Under the pieces are notes generated by a model. The model did no database searches. It was given only the letters and a program-made list of their open reading frames with translations, and was not told the origin of the DNA. From assembly GCA_965227905.1 (NCBI GenBank), contig OZ245780.1:2542001-2606000 (forward strand): a DNA stretch of 64,000 nt, read 5' to 3'. The stretch comes from CBDDHT01 sp965227905 (GTDB taxonomy: Bacteria; Pseudomonadota; Alphaproteobacteria; Rhizobiales; Methyloligellaceae). This document shows, one piece after another, positions 24,375 to 32,396 of this stretch. A program made the translations under genes and the position numbers. Numbering within the stretch: the stretch's first letter is position 1; each line of letters opens with the position of its first letter.

Positions 24375-25633
24375 CGGCGGCGCCCACGCTTCGAAGCGCG
24401 CCGATCAACTCTACTCTTGTTGACTCGGAGCATCTTTTTGCCGACCCGGGCGCGTTTTGTCGAAGCCCTGCGTTTGAGGCTGGACCGGCGGTCGTCACGC
24501 CGGGCTTTGTTGAGCCGTTGATTGTTGCGCGATCGTTGCTTGACCTTCTTCTTGCCGTTCGAAAGCCCCAAGAACGCACCGCCCTTTTTGGCCTGCTCTT
24601 TTGGCAACGTGATTCTCAGCTTCCGGTTCTTCGAGACTCTGTGGCTCTTGCGTCGCTCGACGTTCTTCCGGGAGATGCCTTTGTTCGGCGCCTTGATACC
24701 GCCGACAGGGCGGCCCCAAATCGATTTGTCGTTGCCAAGCTGTCCCTTGGGTAGCGTGATCCTCAACTTCTGATTTTTCGGGAATCTGTGGCTCTTGCGT
24801 CGCTGGATGTCTTTCCGGGCGATGCCTTTGTTCGGCGCCTTGATACCGCCGACCGGACGGCCCCAAACCGATTTGTCGTTGCCGAGTTGTCCCTTGGGTA
24901 GCGTGATTTTCATCTGCTGGCCTTTGGGGAGTTTCACGCCTTTCCGGGGGGCGTCTTTTCCTAAGGCGCTTTGAGAGCGCTTGCCAAGGAAAGCGCCATT
25001 TCCAACGATTCCCGGTTTTAGGATGACGCCTTTTTGGTTGGCGCGGGCGCGGCCGCGACGTGTTGTCTGCAGATTGCCATTGGCATAATCGAGCAGTGCG
25101 TTAATGGCCTTGGAGTTATCGGGGCGGGGAAGGCTTTCACCGATCTGGTGTCGGCCCGTGATCACCTTGCCAACTGTTTTCCCGGCTTTCTTCGCTGCCC
25201 GGGCACCTGAACTGACCAGCTGGTCGACATCGAGCCATTTGTCATACAGACCTTTGAGTTCATCCTCGCCGGCCTGACCGAATTCCTTCTCTTTGCCCAT
25301 TAGCTTCGCAGCCTGCCGCGTCAGTTCTGCGTGAGGTTTGAGGATTCCTTCGCTGATGGCCTTGAGGCCGATGTTCGTGGCCTGCCTTTGAGGCATGGCC
25401 ACGATTTTGGCGATCGGGACCGCGACTTTCGCAGCCTTCTTGGCGGCACCGCCGGCTTTCTTGGCACCCTTCTTGACGGCTCCGCCGACCTTCTTGGCCG
25501 CGCCGGTAATGTCGCTCAGTCCGAAGGCTTGCGCCTCGGACGTGGTAACCGGGCTTGAGGCCATGGCCAAGGTACTCGCCGCACCCAACGCTATGACCAA
25601 AGCAATTCGATATCTGTTGTTCTGTGGTTTCAT
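24371..25633 (-). CDS. exported, extremely basic repeat protein
   Basis: This 420-residue protein has a signal peptide (RIALVIALGAASTLAMA, cleavage near SEAQA-FG) and then three regions. The first is histone-H1-like: AAKKVGGAVKKGAKKAGGAA. The middle, about residues 85-230, is mixed and helical. The last half is almost all basic and holds two full and one partial copy of a 49-residue unit (LRITLPKGQLGNDKSIWGRP, then VGGIKAPNKGI and RRKSHR), ending in KRRAS/RASKRGRRR runs. The corresponding DNA repeats with a 147-base period. The ATG has an AAGGAGAG ribosome site 8 bases before it. I recognise no family. Possible roles are binding of DNA, RNA, phosphate or surface polysaccharide outside the cytoplasm; none is shown. 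Confidence 0.75.
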   Translation of the reverse strand: MKPQNNRYRIALVIALGAASTLAMASSPVTTSEAQAFGLSDITGAAKKVGGAVKKGAKKAGGAAKKAAKVAVPIAKIVAMPQRQATNIGLKAISEGILKPHAELTRQAAKLMGKEKEFGQAGEDELKGLYDKWLDVDQLVSSGARAAKKAGKTVGKVITGRHQIGESLPRPDNSKAINALLDYANGNLQTTRRGRARANQKGVILKPGIVGNGAFLGKRSQSALGKDAPRKGVKLPKGQQMKITLPKGQLGNDKSVWGRPVGGIKAPNKGIARKDIQRRKSHRFPKNQKLRITLPKGQLGNDKSIWGRPVGGIKAPNKGISRKNVERRKSHRVSKNRKLRITLPKEQAKKGGAFLGLSNGKKKVKQRSRNNQRLNKARRDDRRSSLKRRASTKRARVGKKMLRVNKSRVDRRASKRGRRR

Positions 25634-25938
25634 AGTTTCAACTCTCCTTGCGCCAAAAGCCTGTTTTCAAGACAGGCCCGGAGGCGTGCTTGTTTGTCCA
25701 TCTGGGCTTGCAGCTGGGCGCGGTCGCAGCACACATCAAGAGCCGAAAGCGACCGTTTGGTTGCAGACAGGAAAGTCCTGTAACAATCTTGAACCAGACA
25801 TCTCAGGCATGATTGATATTGTTTCGGAGTTGGCACGAACCCGGCCGAAAATGGCTGGCGTTCGAGCCGCCGGCCAGCGTGTTGGAGCAATATCGGAGGT
25901 TGTGGAGGACATCGACAACTGGAATGTCGGTCAGGCAA
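25630..25938 (-). CDS. possible small cysteine-rich protein overlapping the basic protein gene
   Basis: This frame ends in an ATGA overlap with the start of the basic repeat protein, an arrangement typical of coupled genes. Only its last 60 residues look protein-like: SCLRCLVQDCYRTFLSATKR, then LDVCCDRAQLQAQMDKQARL and RACLENRLLAQG, an apparently helical segment with six cysteines. The part before that is Pro/Arg-rich and unconvincing, and no ribosome site fixes a start. The strong ribosome site of the next gene lies inside its last codons. Overlapping frames on both strands (for example + from 25809) compete with it. Treat as tentative. Confidence 0.3.
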   Translation of the reverse strand: MPDRHSSCRCPPQPPILLQHAGRRLERQPFSAGFVPTPKQYQSCLRCLVQDCYRTFLSATKRSLSALDVCCDRAQLQAQMDKQARLRACLENRLLAQGELKL

Positions 25939-26091
25939 TCAATCTTGTGAAATTGACGAAACTGCTTGAGCATCGCTTGCCGCAATCGGAGTGGCTGCCC
26001 GGCCTTCTCACACTGCGTGCTTTGCGGCGACCGTGCACGAAGTTTCAGATTGCCACCCAGGCCAATTCTCGGTGAAGACCGAGCCGGATCA

Positions 26092-26691
26092 TCAATTGTT
26101 CGGGACAGGCCGCTCCCATTCTGGTGGGCCAAAACGCTCGATCATCATCTTCTTCACCTCAGTCCCATTCTGCAGGGCGAACAGGACGAGCGGTTCTCCA
26201 TAGTCGTAATATTCGTCGTCACCACGCGGTCCGAACCACAGGTGCAGATCATGCACGCGTCCGTTGGGTTTGAGCCTTGCCTCAAGAAGATAGTTGGCGC
26301 TGGTCACTGTTTGCGTTTCGGCCACTTCACCGCGGATCACCAGGAACCTGCGATCGGTCAGCACATAACATGCGTCAGGCTGCCGATCGGGACGTTCGAA
26401 CAAAGCAAATGCGCGTCCGGCAGTTTTGATCCAAAGATAGATGGTCAGAGCGCAGGCTATCACAATGGCGACTGCGGACACCGAACGGGCAAGCGATTGC
26501 GGCTCCACATCGCCGCTGGCGTCGATCACGAAGATCGCAATCACCGATACGATAAACGCAAGCGTCACGACCCTTGCCAATACAAGCCAGCGGGATGGCG
26601 GGCGCGCCGCTTCTGACCACACAGGTGTCGCCTGCCATTCAATGGTTTCAGACGGCATCAGCGCCGACGCGATCGCATCATCTTTGCGCAT
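26092..26691 (-). CDS. membrane protein with a PH-like domain
   Basis: This 199-residue protein starts at the ATG with a GAGGAAAGCA ribosome site (an earlier ATG in frame lacks one). Two membrane helices (ARVVTLAFIVSVIAIFVI and SVSAVAIVIACALTIYLWI) are followed by a soluble domain with YVLTDRRFLVIRGE, the hallmark strand pattern of bacterial PH-like (bPH) domains. The last 60 residues include LHLWFGPRGDDEYYDYGEP. The gene overlaps the end of the endonuclease V gene by 14 bases on the same strand, so the two are cotranscribed. bPH membrane proteins have no general assigned role. A fragment of a second copy lies near 24190. Confidence 0.7.
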   Translation of the reverse strand: MRKDDAIASALMPSETIEWQATPVWSEAARPPSRWLVLARVVTLAFIVSVIAIFVIDASGDVEPQSLARSVSAVAIVIACALTIYLWIKTAGRAFALFERPDRQPDACYVLTDRRFLVIRGEVAETQTVTSANYLLEARLKPNGRVHDLHLWFGPRGDDEYYDYGEPLVLFALQNGTEVKKMMIERFGPPEWERPVPNN

Positions 26692-27199
26692 TGCTTTCCT
26701 CGGCACATCCCGATCGGGCAAGCCGATCAGCCTGCTTCAAAAGCGTGGGAATGCGGTGAGAGCCGTGCATGTCGGCGATGTGCGCGGCCGCGGCCTCCAC
26801 GGCAATACCCTGGGCTGTAACATAGAGCGGTTTTTTGCTTTGGCCACGGTAGACGGGGACGGCCGCATCGCAATCCGCAAACGCACTCTTGGCAACGCCG
26901 ATTATCGCTGTATCGGATTGCAGCGCCTCGAAGAGGTGCCAGCCGAGACCCGGTCGGTCCCGTCCGAGCCACACATAGCCGTCGACCACAATGACCTCCA
27001 TAGCCTGCGCGGCGATCTCGACTGCGGCCAACAAACAAGGCAGTTCGCGGCGGAAGAACTGGCCGGGCCGGTAATCGGCAACAATCGGTGTGCCGACAGT
27101 AAAGTCGTCTTCGGCCGTCGCGGCGTCCCAAGACGAAAACAGGACACATGCCGTGGTGGCGTGTGTTTCTCCGTAGTGTACGTCCAGAGCGGCAAACAT
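26678..27199 (-). CDS. nfi: endonuclease V (deoxyinosine-specific DNA repair nuclease)
   Basis: This 173-residue protein begins MFAALDVHYGETHA and shows the Nfi family blocks: the first catalytic aspartate in LDVHY, YRPGQFFRRELPCLLAAVE with the catalytic glutamate in REL, VIVVDGYVWLG with the second aspartate, GLGWHLFEAL, IGVAKS, and GSHRIPTLLKQADRLAR near the end. Endonuclease V cuts one base 3' of deoxyinosine. It is shorter than the E. coli enzyme (about 220 residues), lacking part of the N-terminal extension, but the active site appears complete. Its 3' end overlaps the PH-like membrane protein gene. Confidence 0.88.
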   Translation of the reverse strand: MFAALDVHYGETHATTACVLFSSWDAATAEDDFTVGTPIVADYRPGQFFRRELPCLLAAVEIAAQAMEVIVVDGYVWLGRDRPGLGWHLFEALQSDTAIIGVAKSAFADCDAAVPVYRGQSKKPLYVTAQGIAVEAAAAHIADMHGSHRIPTLLKQADRLARSGCAEESNAQR

Positions 27200-27378
27200 T
27201 GTCTGCAGCCTCGCGGCTCCTCCTATGCTTTGTTAGAAAAGAAGAGCGACGCAATTGCGACGATGTCGCGATCGCTTGAATTGCACGTCTTGGCCGACAA
27301 ACCAGGCTACGACATGACTGTCGGTCTGATATTGCTTCTTGTGTGTCCTTCGATTTCCCTGACAGGTCGGAATGGGTT

Positions 27379-28287
27379 CTAGATGGGGCCGGCAGCCAAA
27401 CTCCTTTCGGCAAGCGTATTTGCCAGGCTCTCGTAGAAACTGTCCAAGAGTTCCGTCTTGTGGAGGCGGGCTGTCGAATAGGTGCGGAACGAGAATTCGA
27501 CCTTGGGACGGAACGGTCGACCAACGAGCCCCAATGGATAGAACGACCGTGCCGCCAAGGGATCGACGATAGCGACGCCGCAGCCTTCGAGGACGAGAGC
27601 GCAAATGGCATTGGTAAGGGGCGCTTCCGTCTGCATGGTTCGGCTTATGCCGGCCGCCTCGAAGATGTCGTCTATGATCGTGCGCATCAGGGAGTCAGGA
27701 TGCAGAGATACGAAGGGCTCGTTTTCGAGGTGCTCCGGCGTGATCACAGTCTCGGACGCAAGGCGATGCGTTTTTGGCAAGACGCAAATGCACTCAAGTT
27801 GGAAACTTGGCCCGTCCTCAACCGAAGGTGCGGAATAGGTCGATTCGACGATGCCAACGTCGCACTGCAGTGAGGCCAGAAACTGCATGACCGTCGTCGA
27901 GCGCACAATCTGAAGCGAGACGTTGATGCCCGGATATTGCTCTTTGATGTCAGCGATCACCTTCGAGACGACATTCAGGCCCACGGCGGGCATGACAGCC
28001 AATCTAAGATTACCCGATTCCCTTTTTCTGATTTGTTCGGCCGCAAGAGCGATGCGATCGAGCCCTGTGAAAGCCCGGTGAATCTCTTCGAAGAATTCAA
28101 GCGCGTCTTCGTTCGCGAACACCCGCCCATGCTTCCGATCGAACAGGCGGAACCCGATCTCGATCTCCAGGTCCCGGATCAAGCGGCTGACCGCCGGCTG
28201 CGAAACATGCAGCACGCCGGCTGCGCCACTGATGCTTCCGCTCAGGATTACGGCGCGAAACGCTTCGATCATGCGAAATGTCAGCAT
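27379..28287 (-). CDS. LysR family regulator, probably of the divergent transport/oxidase operon
   Basis: The start is set at MLTFRMIEAFRAVILSGS, the normal LysR beginning; the open frame extends 20 codons upstream. The 302-residue protein has the helix-turn-helix AAGVLHVSQPAVSRLIRDLE and a periplasmic-binding-like effector domain. It is transcribed away from the ABC binding-protein gene across about 160 bases. Its DNA-binding domain resembles the NocR/OccR branch that responds to opines and basic amino acids, an impression that fits the enzymes of the divergent operon. The effector is unknown. Confidence 0.9.
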   Translation of the reverse strand: MLTFRMIEAFRAVILSGSISGAAGVLHVSQPAVSRLIRDLEIEIGFRLFDRKHGRVFANEDALEFFEEIHRAFTGLDRIALAAEQIRKRESGNLRLAVMPAVGLNVVSKVIADIKEQYPGINVSLQIVRSTTVMQFLASLQCDVGIVESTYSAPSVEDGPSFQLECICVLPKTHRLASETVITPEHLENEPFVSLHPDSLMRTIIDDIFEAAGISRTMQTEAPLTNAICALVLEGCGVAIVDPLAARSFYPLGLVGRPFRPKVEFSFRTYSTARLHKTELLDSFYESLANTLAERSLAAGPI

Positions 28288-28447
28288 TGCCCCTATCCCT
28301 TCCGGATCGCGCGATGGTTGTGAAATCATCATATAACATGAAGACATACAATCTTGCAGAAATGATATTTGTATTATCTAAGGAGACTTGCTGTCTTTAG
28401 GCTCCCGGCCACCCAAAAGAGGTGGCCGCAAGTCATGGGAGCTATCG

Positions 28448-29485
28448 ATGAGACTAAGCGGAATTCTAGCGGCGACGGTTGCAGCCAGCGCCATTGCCGG
28501 CGCTGCGCAAGCGGCCGAGCGCACGCTCTATCTGGGAGCCTATGGCGGCTCCACTGAAAAACTTATGATGGAAGTTCTCCTGCCTCCCTGGGAGAAGGCC
28601 AACAACGCCAAGGTCGTATACGTACCGGGAAACTCCACCAAGACGCTGGCCAAGCTGCAGGCACAGAAATCGGCCCAGGAACTCGACGTCGTGTTTCTGG
28701 ACGATGGTCCGATGTATCAGGCCATTGCGCTCGGATACTGCGATACGATCAAAGACGCCAAGATTTTTAAGGACATCTATGACATCGCGAAGATGAACAC
28801 CGACAAGGCTGTCGGTGTCGGTTTCGTTGCCACCGGATTGGCCTACGACAAGGAAACCTTCAAGAAGAACGGATGGCCTGCACCGACAACCTGGCGCGAT
28901 CTTGCCGACCCGAAGTTCAAGGGCAAGGTCGTTGTTCCGCCGATCTCCAACACCTACGGACTGCATGCGCTGGTTATGTCGGCGCGGCTCAACGGCGGCG
29001 GTGAAAAAGCCATCGATGCCGGTTTCAAGGACTTTGTCGAGAAAATCGGTCCCAACGTGCTCACCTATGAGCCATCCTCGGGGAAGATGTCCGAACTCTT
29101 CCAAAACCGCGAAGCTGCCATCTCGGTCTGGGGCAGTGGACGGCTGAAATCGCTCGCCGACACAGGCTTTCCAGGTGGTTTCGTCTATCCCAAGGAAGGC
29201 GGCGTGGCCTTGATGATCGGCACCTGTCCGGTCGTGAACAGTGACGTTCCGGATCTCGCCCAGAGCCTGATCCAGTACCTTCTGACGCCCGACGTTCAAG
29301 CTCAGATTGCCAAGACCAAGGCCTGGGGCCCGACGAACAAGAAGACGGTTCTTTCAAAGGAGCTGGGCGATACGCTCCCCTATGGTCCCGAAAAGATCAA
29401 CGCCTTGATTGCGGTCGACTGGAATGTGATCAATCCGCTTCGCGCAAAGTGGACCAAGCGCTGGGCACGGGAAGTCGAACGCTAG
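28448..29485 (+). CDS. ABC transporter substrate-binding protein (PotD-like, polyamine/opine type)
   Basis: The start is the ATG giving MRLSGILAATVAASAIAGAAQA, a clean signal peptide with AQA-AE cleavage; a longer frame begins 20 codons earlier without a signal. The 345-residue protein is of the family-1-like type used by spermidine/putrescine-type importers: LYLGAYGGSTEKLM at the mature N terminus, LDVVFLDDGPMYQAIALGY, TWRDLADPKFKGKVVVPP and LIQYLLTPDVQAQIAKTKAWGP. It catches its ligand in the periplasm. The membrane and ATPase genes follow after 178 bases that contain a dispersed hairpin repeat. Whether the ligand is a polyamine, an opine or another amine is undecided. Confidence 0.9.
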   Translation: MRLSGILAATVAASAIAGAAQAAERTLYLGAYGGSTEKLMMEVLLPPWEKANNAKVVYVPGNSTKTLAKLQAQKSAQELDVVFLDDGPMYQAIALGYCDTIKDAKIFKDIYDIAKMNTDKAVGVGFVATGLAYDKETFKKNGWPAPTTWRDLADPKFKGKVVVPPISNTYGLHALVMSARLNGGGEKAIDAGFKDFVEKIGPNVLTYEPSSGKMSELFQNREAAISVWGSGRLKSLADTGFPGGFVYPKEGGVALMIGTCPVVNSDVPDLAQSLIQYLLTPDVQAQIAKTKAWGPTNKKTVLSKELGDTLPYGPEKINALIAVDWNVINPLRAKWTKRWAREVER

Positions 29486-29489
29486 GTCA

Positions 29490-29587
29490 GTGTGCGCCGA
29501 ACCTGGTGCACACACATTGCTCTAGCAGCATAGAAGCGATCGACCTTTCTGCTTGGTGACGATGCCGACCCAAGAGCAGGTTGATCC
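29490..29587. repeat. dispersed intergenic repeat, copy B
   Basis: It begins with a stem (GTGTGCGCC against GGTGCACAC), continues with ATTGCTCTAGCAGCATAGA, then GATCGACCTTTCTGC, GCCGACCCA and a terminal GCAGGTTGATC. This is the same order of blocks as in copies C and D. It lies between the binding-protein gene and the transporter ATPase gene. Confidence 0.6.
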
Positions 29588-29663
29588 CGTCATCCTGCCA
29601 GCCAGCGCTGCGGGGCGCTGGCTGGCGTTCCATCACACCCAAACGATTTGACGGTGGACGCCC

Positions 29664-30734
29664 ATGTCATTTCTACGCCTTGAAGGACTGGTCAAGCGGT
29701 TCGGGGATTTCGTCGCTGTGGAACGTGTCGACCTCGATGTCGAAAAAGGAGAATTCGTCTCTCTCCTCGGACCATCGGGATGCGGCAAGACAACGACGTT
29801 GCAGATGATCGCCGGCTTTGTGAAACCGACGGCGGGGCGCGTCTTCATCAATGACAAGGATGTCACCGAGATGAAGCCGAACCACCGGGATCTCGGAATC
29901 GTCTTCCAGAGTTACGCGCTGTTCCCCCACATGACGGTGTTCGATAATGTCTCCTTTGGTCTCGAAATGCGAAGTGTCGACAAGGCCGAGCGCCAGGATC
30001 GTGTCCGCGAGACCCTTGCGCTGGTTCACCTGACCGAGTTCGCAGACCGGTTCCCGCGTGAGCTGTCCGGCGGCCAGCAGCAACGGGTCGCCCTGGCGCG
30101 CGCGCTCGTCATCAAGCCCGAGGTTCTGCTGCTCGATGAGCCACTCTCCGCGCTCGATGCCAAGATCCGGGAGGACATGCAGATCGAGTTGCGTTCAATC
30201 CAGCGCACCGTGGAGACGACAACGATCCTCGTCACCCACGATCAGGCCGAAGCGATGGCCATGAGCGATCGTATTGCGGTCATGAACCAGGGCAGGCTCG
30301 CTCAAGTCGATCAGCCGTTCCACGCCTACGAATATCCAGGAAACAGCTTCGTCTCGAATTTTCTTGGCAAATCCAACACGTTCACCGGCACGGTCACGGA
30401 TGCGCATGACGGCCTGACAGTCATCGCCGCGTCGGGCGTCGATGTTTCCGCCCGGGCAGAAAATCTGGAGATCGGAAGCGCCGTTCAGGCCTCCGTGAGG
30501 CCGGAAAAGGTCCGGCTCGTCAAGAGCGGCGAGGGCATCATGGATGGCTCGGTCTCCACACGGATCTTTCTCGGCAACCACTGGGTCTTTCAGATTGAAG
30601 CTCCGACAGGCACCGTGATCGTCGTCAGCCAGAATTCCGGACCGCAGACAACGGACGAAGGAGACAAGGTCGGTCTGGCCTGGTCGCCCGAGGAGATGCG
30701 CGTTCTGCCGGTGGAGGCGGACAATGCAAACTGA
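29664..30734 (+). CDS. ABC transporter ATP-binding protein (PotA-like)
   Basis: This 356-residue ATPase energises the importer. Walker A is LLGPSGCGKTTTLQ, the signature is ELSGGQQQRVALARAL, and Walker B is EVLLLDEPLSALDAK with the switch histidine in ILVTHDQAEAMAMSDR. A C-terminal TOBE-type regulatory domain follows from about residue 235 (FLGKSNTFTGTV...VRPEKVRL), as in PotA and FbpC. The permease gene overlaps its last 11 bases. Lengths and motifs are normal. Confidence 0.93.
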   Translation: MSFLRLEGLVKRFGDFVAVERVDLDVEKGEFVSLLGPSGCGKTTTLQMIAGFVKPTAGRVFINDKDVTEMKPNHRDLGIVFQSYALFPHMTVFDNVSFGLEMRSVDKAERQDRVRETLALVHLTEFADRFPRELSGGQQQRVALARALVIKPEVLLLDEPLSALDAKIREDMQIELRSIQRTVETTTILVTHDQAEAMAMSDRIAVMNQGRLAQVDQPFHAYEYPGNSFVSNFLGKSNTFTGTVTDAHDGLTVIAASGVDVSARAENLEIGSAVQASVRPEKVRLVKSGEGIMDGSVSTRIFLGNHWVFQIEAPTGTVIVVSQNSGPQTTDEGDKVGLAWSPEEMRVLPVEADNAN

Positions 30735-31599
30735 CACGGAAGCGGGGCAGGTTTCGCGGCCCTATCTGCTGAGTGCGCCGGCGCTCATTCTCTATCTCGT
30801 TCTGTTCACGGCGCCTCTCTTCATGACGCTGCTGCTGAGCTTCAATTCCTTCGACATGAACCGCGGCGGCATCATCGACGAGTATTCGTGGACGAACTAT
30901 GTCGAGGTTCTGACCGATTCCTATTTCCACGAGATTTTCCTCAGAACCTTTGTCATTTCCATCCTGGTGACCGTGTTCTGCGCCATTCTCGGAACGCCCG
31001 AGGCCTACATTCTCTATCGCATGTCGAACCCGTGGAAATCGCTTTGCATGCTGGCAATCCTCGGGCCTCTTCTGGTGTCGGTCGTGGTCCGCACGCTCGG
31101 ATGGGCCATCCTGATCGGGAGCAACGGGTTCATCAATCAGTTCCTGATGACCGCTGGCCTGGTCGACAAGCCGATCAAACTGATGTTCACGATGACCGGC
31201 ATCGTGATCGCACTCATCCATGTGTTGATTCCCTTCATGGTGCTGGCGGTCTGGGCGTCGCTCCAGAAACTCGACCCGCGGGTCGAGAGCGCCGGTCTGT
31301 CCCTGGGGGCTTCTCAGTTCACCGTCCTGCGCCGCATCGTTCTGCCGCAGGTCATGCCAGGCGTCCTGTCGGGCAGCCTCATCGTCTTCGCATTGACCGC
31401 GAGCGCATTCGCCACGCCCTCGATCCTCGGCGGCCGGCGGCTGAAGGTCGTCGCCACGACGGCTTATGACGAATATCTCGGCACGCTGAACTGGCCATTG
31501 GGCGCCGCCATCGCGGTGCTGCTCCTGATCGCCAATATCGTGATCATCGCAAGCTACAACCGGATCATCGAACGCAGATACGCGCAGGCCTTCAAATGA
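30724..31599 (+). CDS. ABC transporter permease (PotB-like)
   Basis: This 291-residue inner-membrane protein has about six helices, the first at YLLSAPALILYLVLFTAPLF, and the ATPase-docking EAA loop ESAGLSLGASQFTVLRRIVL. It pairs with the next permease, which starts within its last codon (ATGA overlap). Its start overlaps the ATPase gene by 11 bases, so translation of the three is coupled. Confidence 0.92.
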   Translation: MQTDTEAGQVSRPYLLSAPALILYLVLFTAPLFMTLLLSFNSFDMNRGGIIDEYSWTNYVEVLTDSYFHEIFLRTFVISILVTVFCAILGTPEAYILYRMSNPWKSLCMLAILGPLLVSVVVRTLGWAILIGSNGFINQFLMTAGLVDKPIKLMFTMTGIVIALIHVLIPFMVLAVWASLQKLDPRVESAGLSLGASQFTVLRRIVLPQVMPGVLSGSLIVFALTASAFATPSILGGRRLKVVATTAYDEYLGTLNWPLGAAIAVLLLIANIVIIASYNRIIERRYAQAFK

Positions 31600-32393
31600 A
31601 CAAGAACTCGCCGCTCGCACTGATCTTTCACATCGCTTTCCTGGTGTTCATGCTGGCGCCGCTCGTCGTGGTCTGCCTGGTGGCGTTCACGTCCAAAGGC
31701 TACATCTCGATGCCGACGGACGGGTTTTCGCTCCGCTGGTTCAAGGCGATCTGGGAGAACCCGCATTTCATCGATGCGTTTTATCTCAGCCTGATTCTGG
31801 GGTTCGCCTCAGCCACCATCGCAATCGCCTTGTCACTGCCAGCGTCGTTGGCCTTTGCCCGTTATCGCTTTCCCGGTCGCAACGCCATGATGGCTTTTTT
31901 CCTGTCGCCCTTGATGGTTCCGCATATTGTTCTGGGCGTCTCGTTTCTGAGCTTTCTGACCCAGGTCGGCTGGTATGGAACCTTTACCGGTCTCGTCCTC
32001 TGCCATGTGATCATCATCATGCCCTACGCCTTGCGACTTGTACTGGCCTCGGTGACCGGCCTGGATCGGTCCGCCGAGAGGGCCGCTATCTCGCTGGGGG
32101 CGTCCAACTGGGTGGCATTCCGGCGGATTACGCTGCCAATGATTGTGCCCGGTGTCGCCGGCGGCTGGGTCCTTGCCTTCATTACCAGTTTCGACGAGCT
32201 CACCATGAGCATCTTCGTGGCGTCCCCGAGCACCACCACACTGCCGGTGCGGATGTATGAGCACATCACCGAGACGATCGATCCGCTGATCGCGTCGATC
32301 TCCGCCATGCTGATCTTCGTCACGCTGATCGCTATGCTCATCCTCGATCGCCTCTATGGTCTCGACAAAGTGCTCGTCGGGAAGGGCAATTGA
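31596..32393 (+). CDS. ABC transporter permease (PotC-like)
   Basis: This 265-residue partner permease has an N-terminal helix LALIFHIAFLVFMLAPLVVV and an EAA loop, ERAAISLGASNWVAFRRITL. The tail after the last helix is short. It is coupled upstream by a 4-base overlap and followed after 3 bases by the first oxidase gene, so transport and oxidation genes form one transcript. Confidence 0.92.
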   Translation: MNKNSPLALIFHIAFLVFMLAPLVVVCLVAFTSKGYISMPTDGFSLRWFKAIWENPHFIDAFYLSLILGFASATIAIALSLPASLAFARYRFPGRNAMMAFFLSPLMVPHIVLGVSFLSFLTQVGWYGTFTGLVLCHVIIIMPYALRLVLASVTGLDRSAERAAISLGASNWVAFRRITLPMIVPGVAGGWVLAFITSFDELTMSIFVASPSTTTLPVRMYEHITETIDPLIASISAMLIFVTLIAMLILDRLYGLDKVLVGKGN

Positions 32394-32396
32394 ACG

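Noticed and set aside
25809..26075. 89-codon plus-strand frame starting MIDIVSELARTRP
   Set aside because: It looks partly protein-like but has no good ribosome site, and other frames on both strands are equally open; not supportable on its own.
30625..31620. 331-codon open frame on the minus strand
   Set aside because: Antisense to the ATPase and PotB-like permease genes, whose motifs and operon overlaps are decisive.
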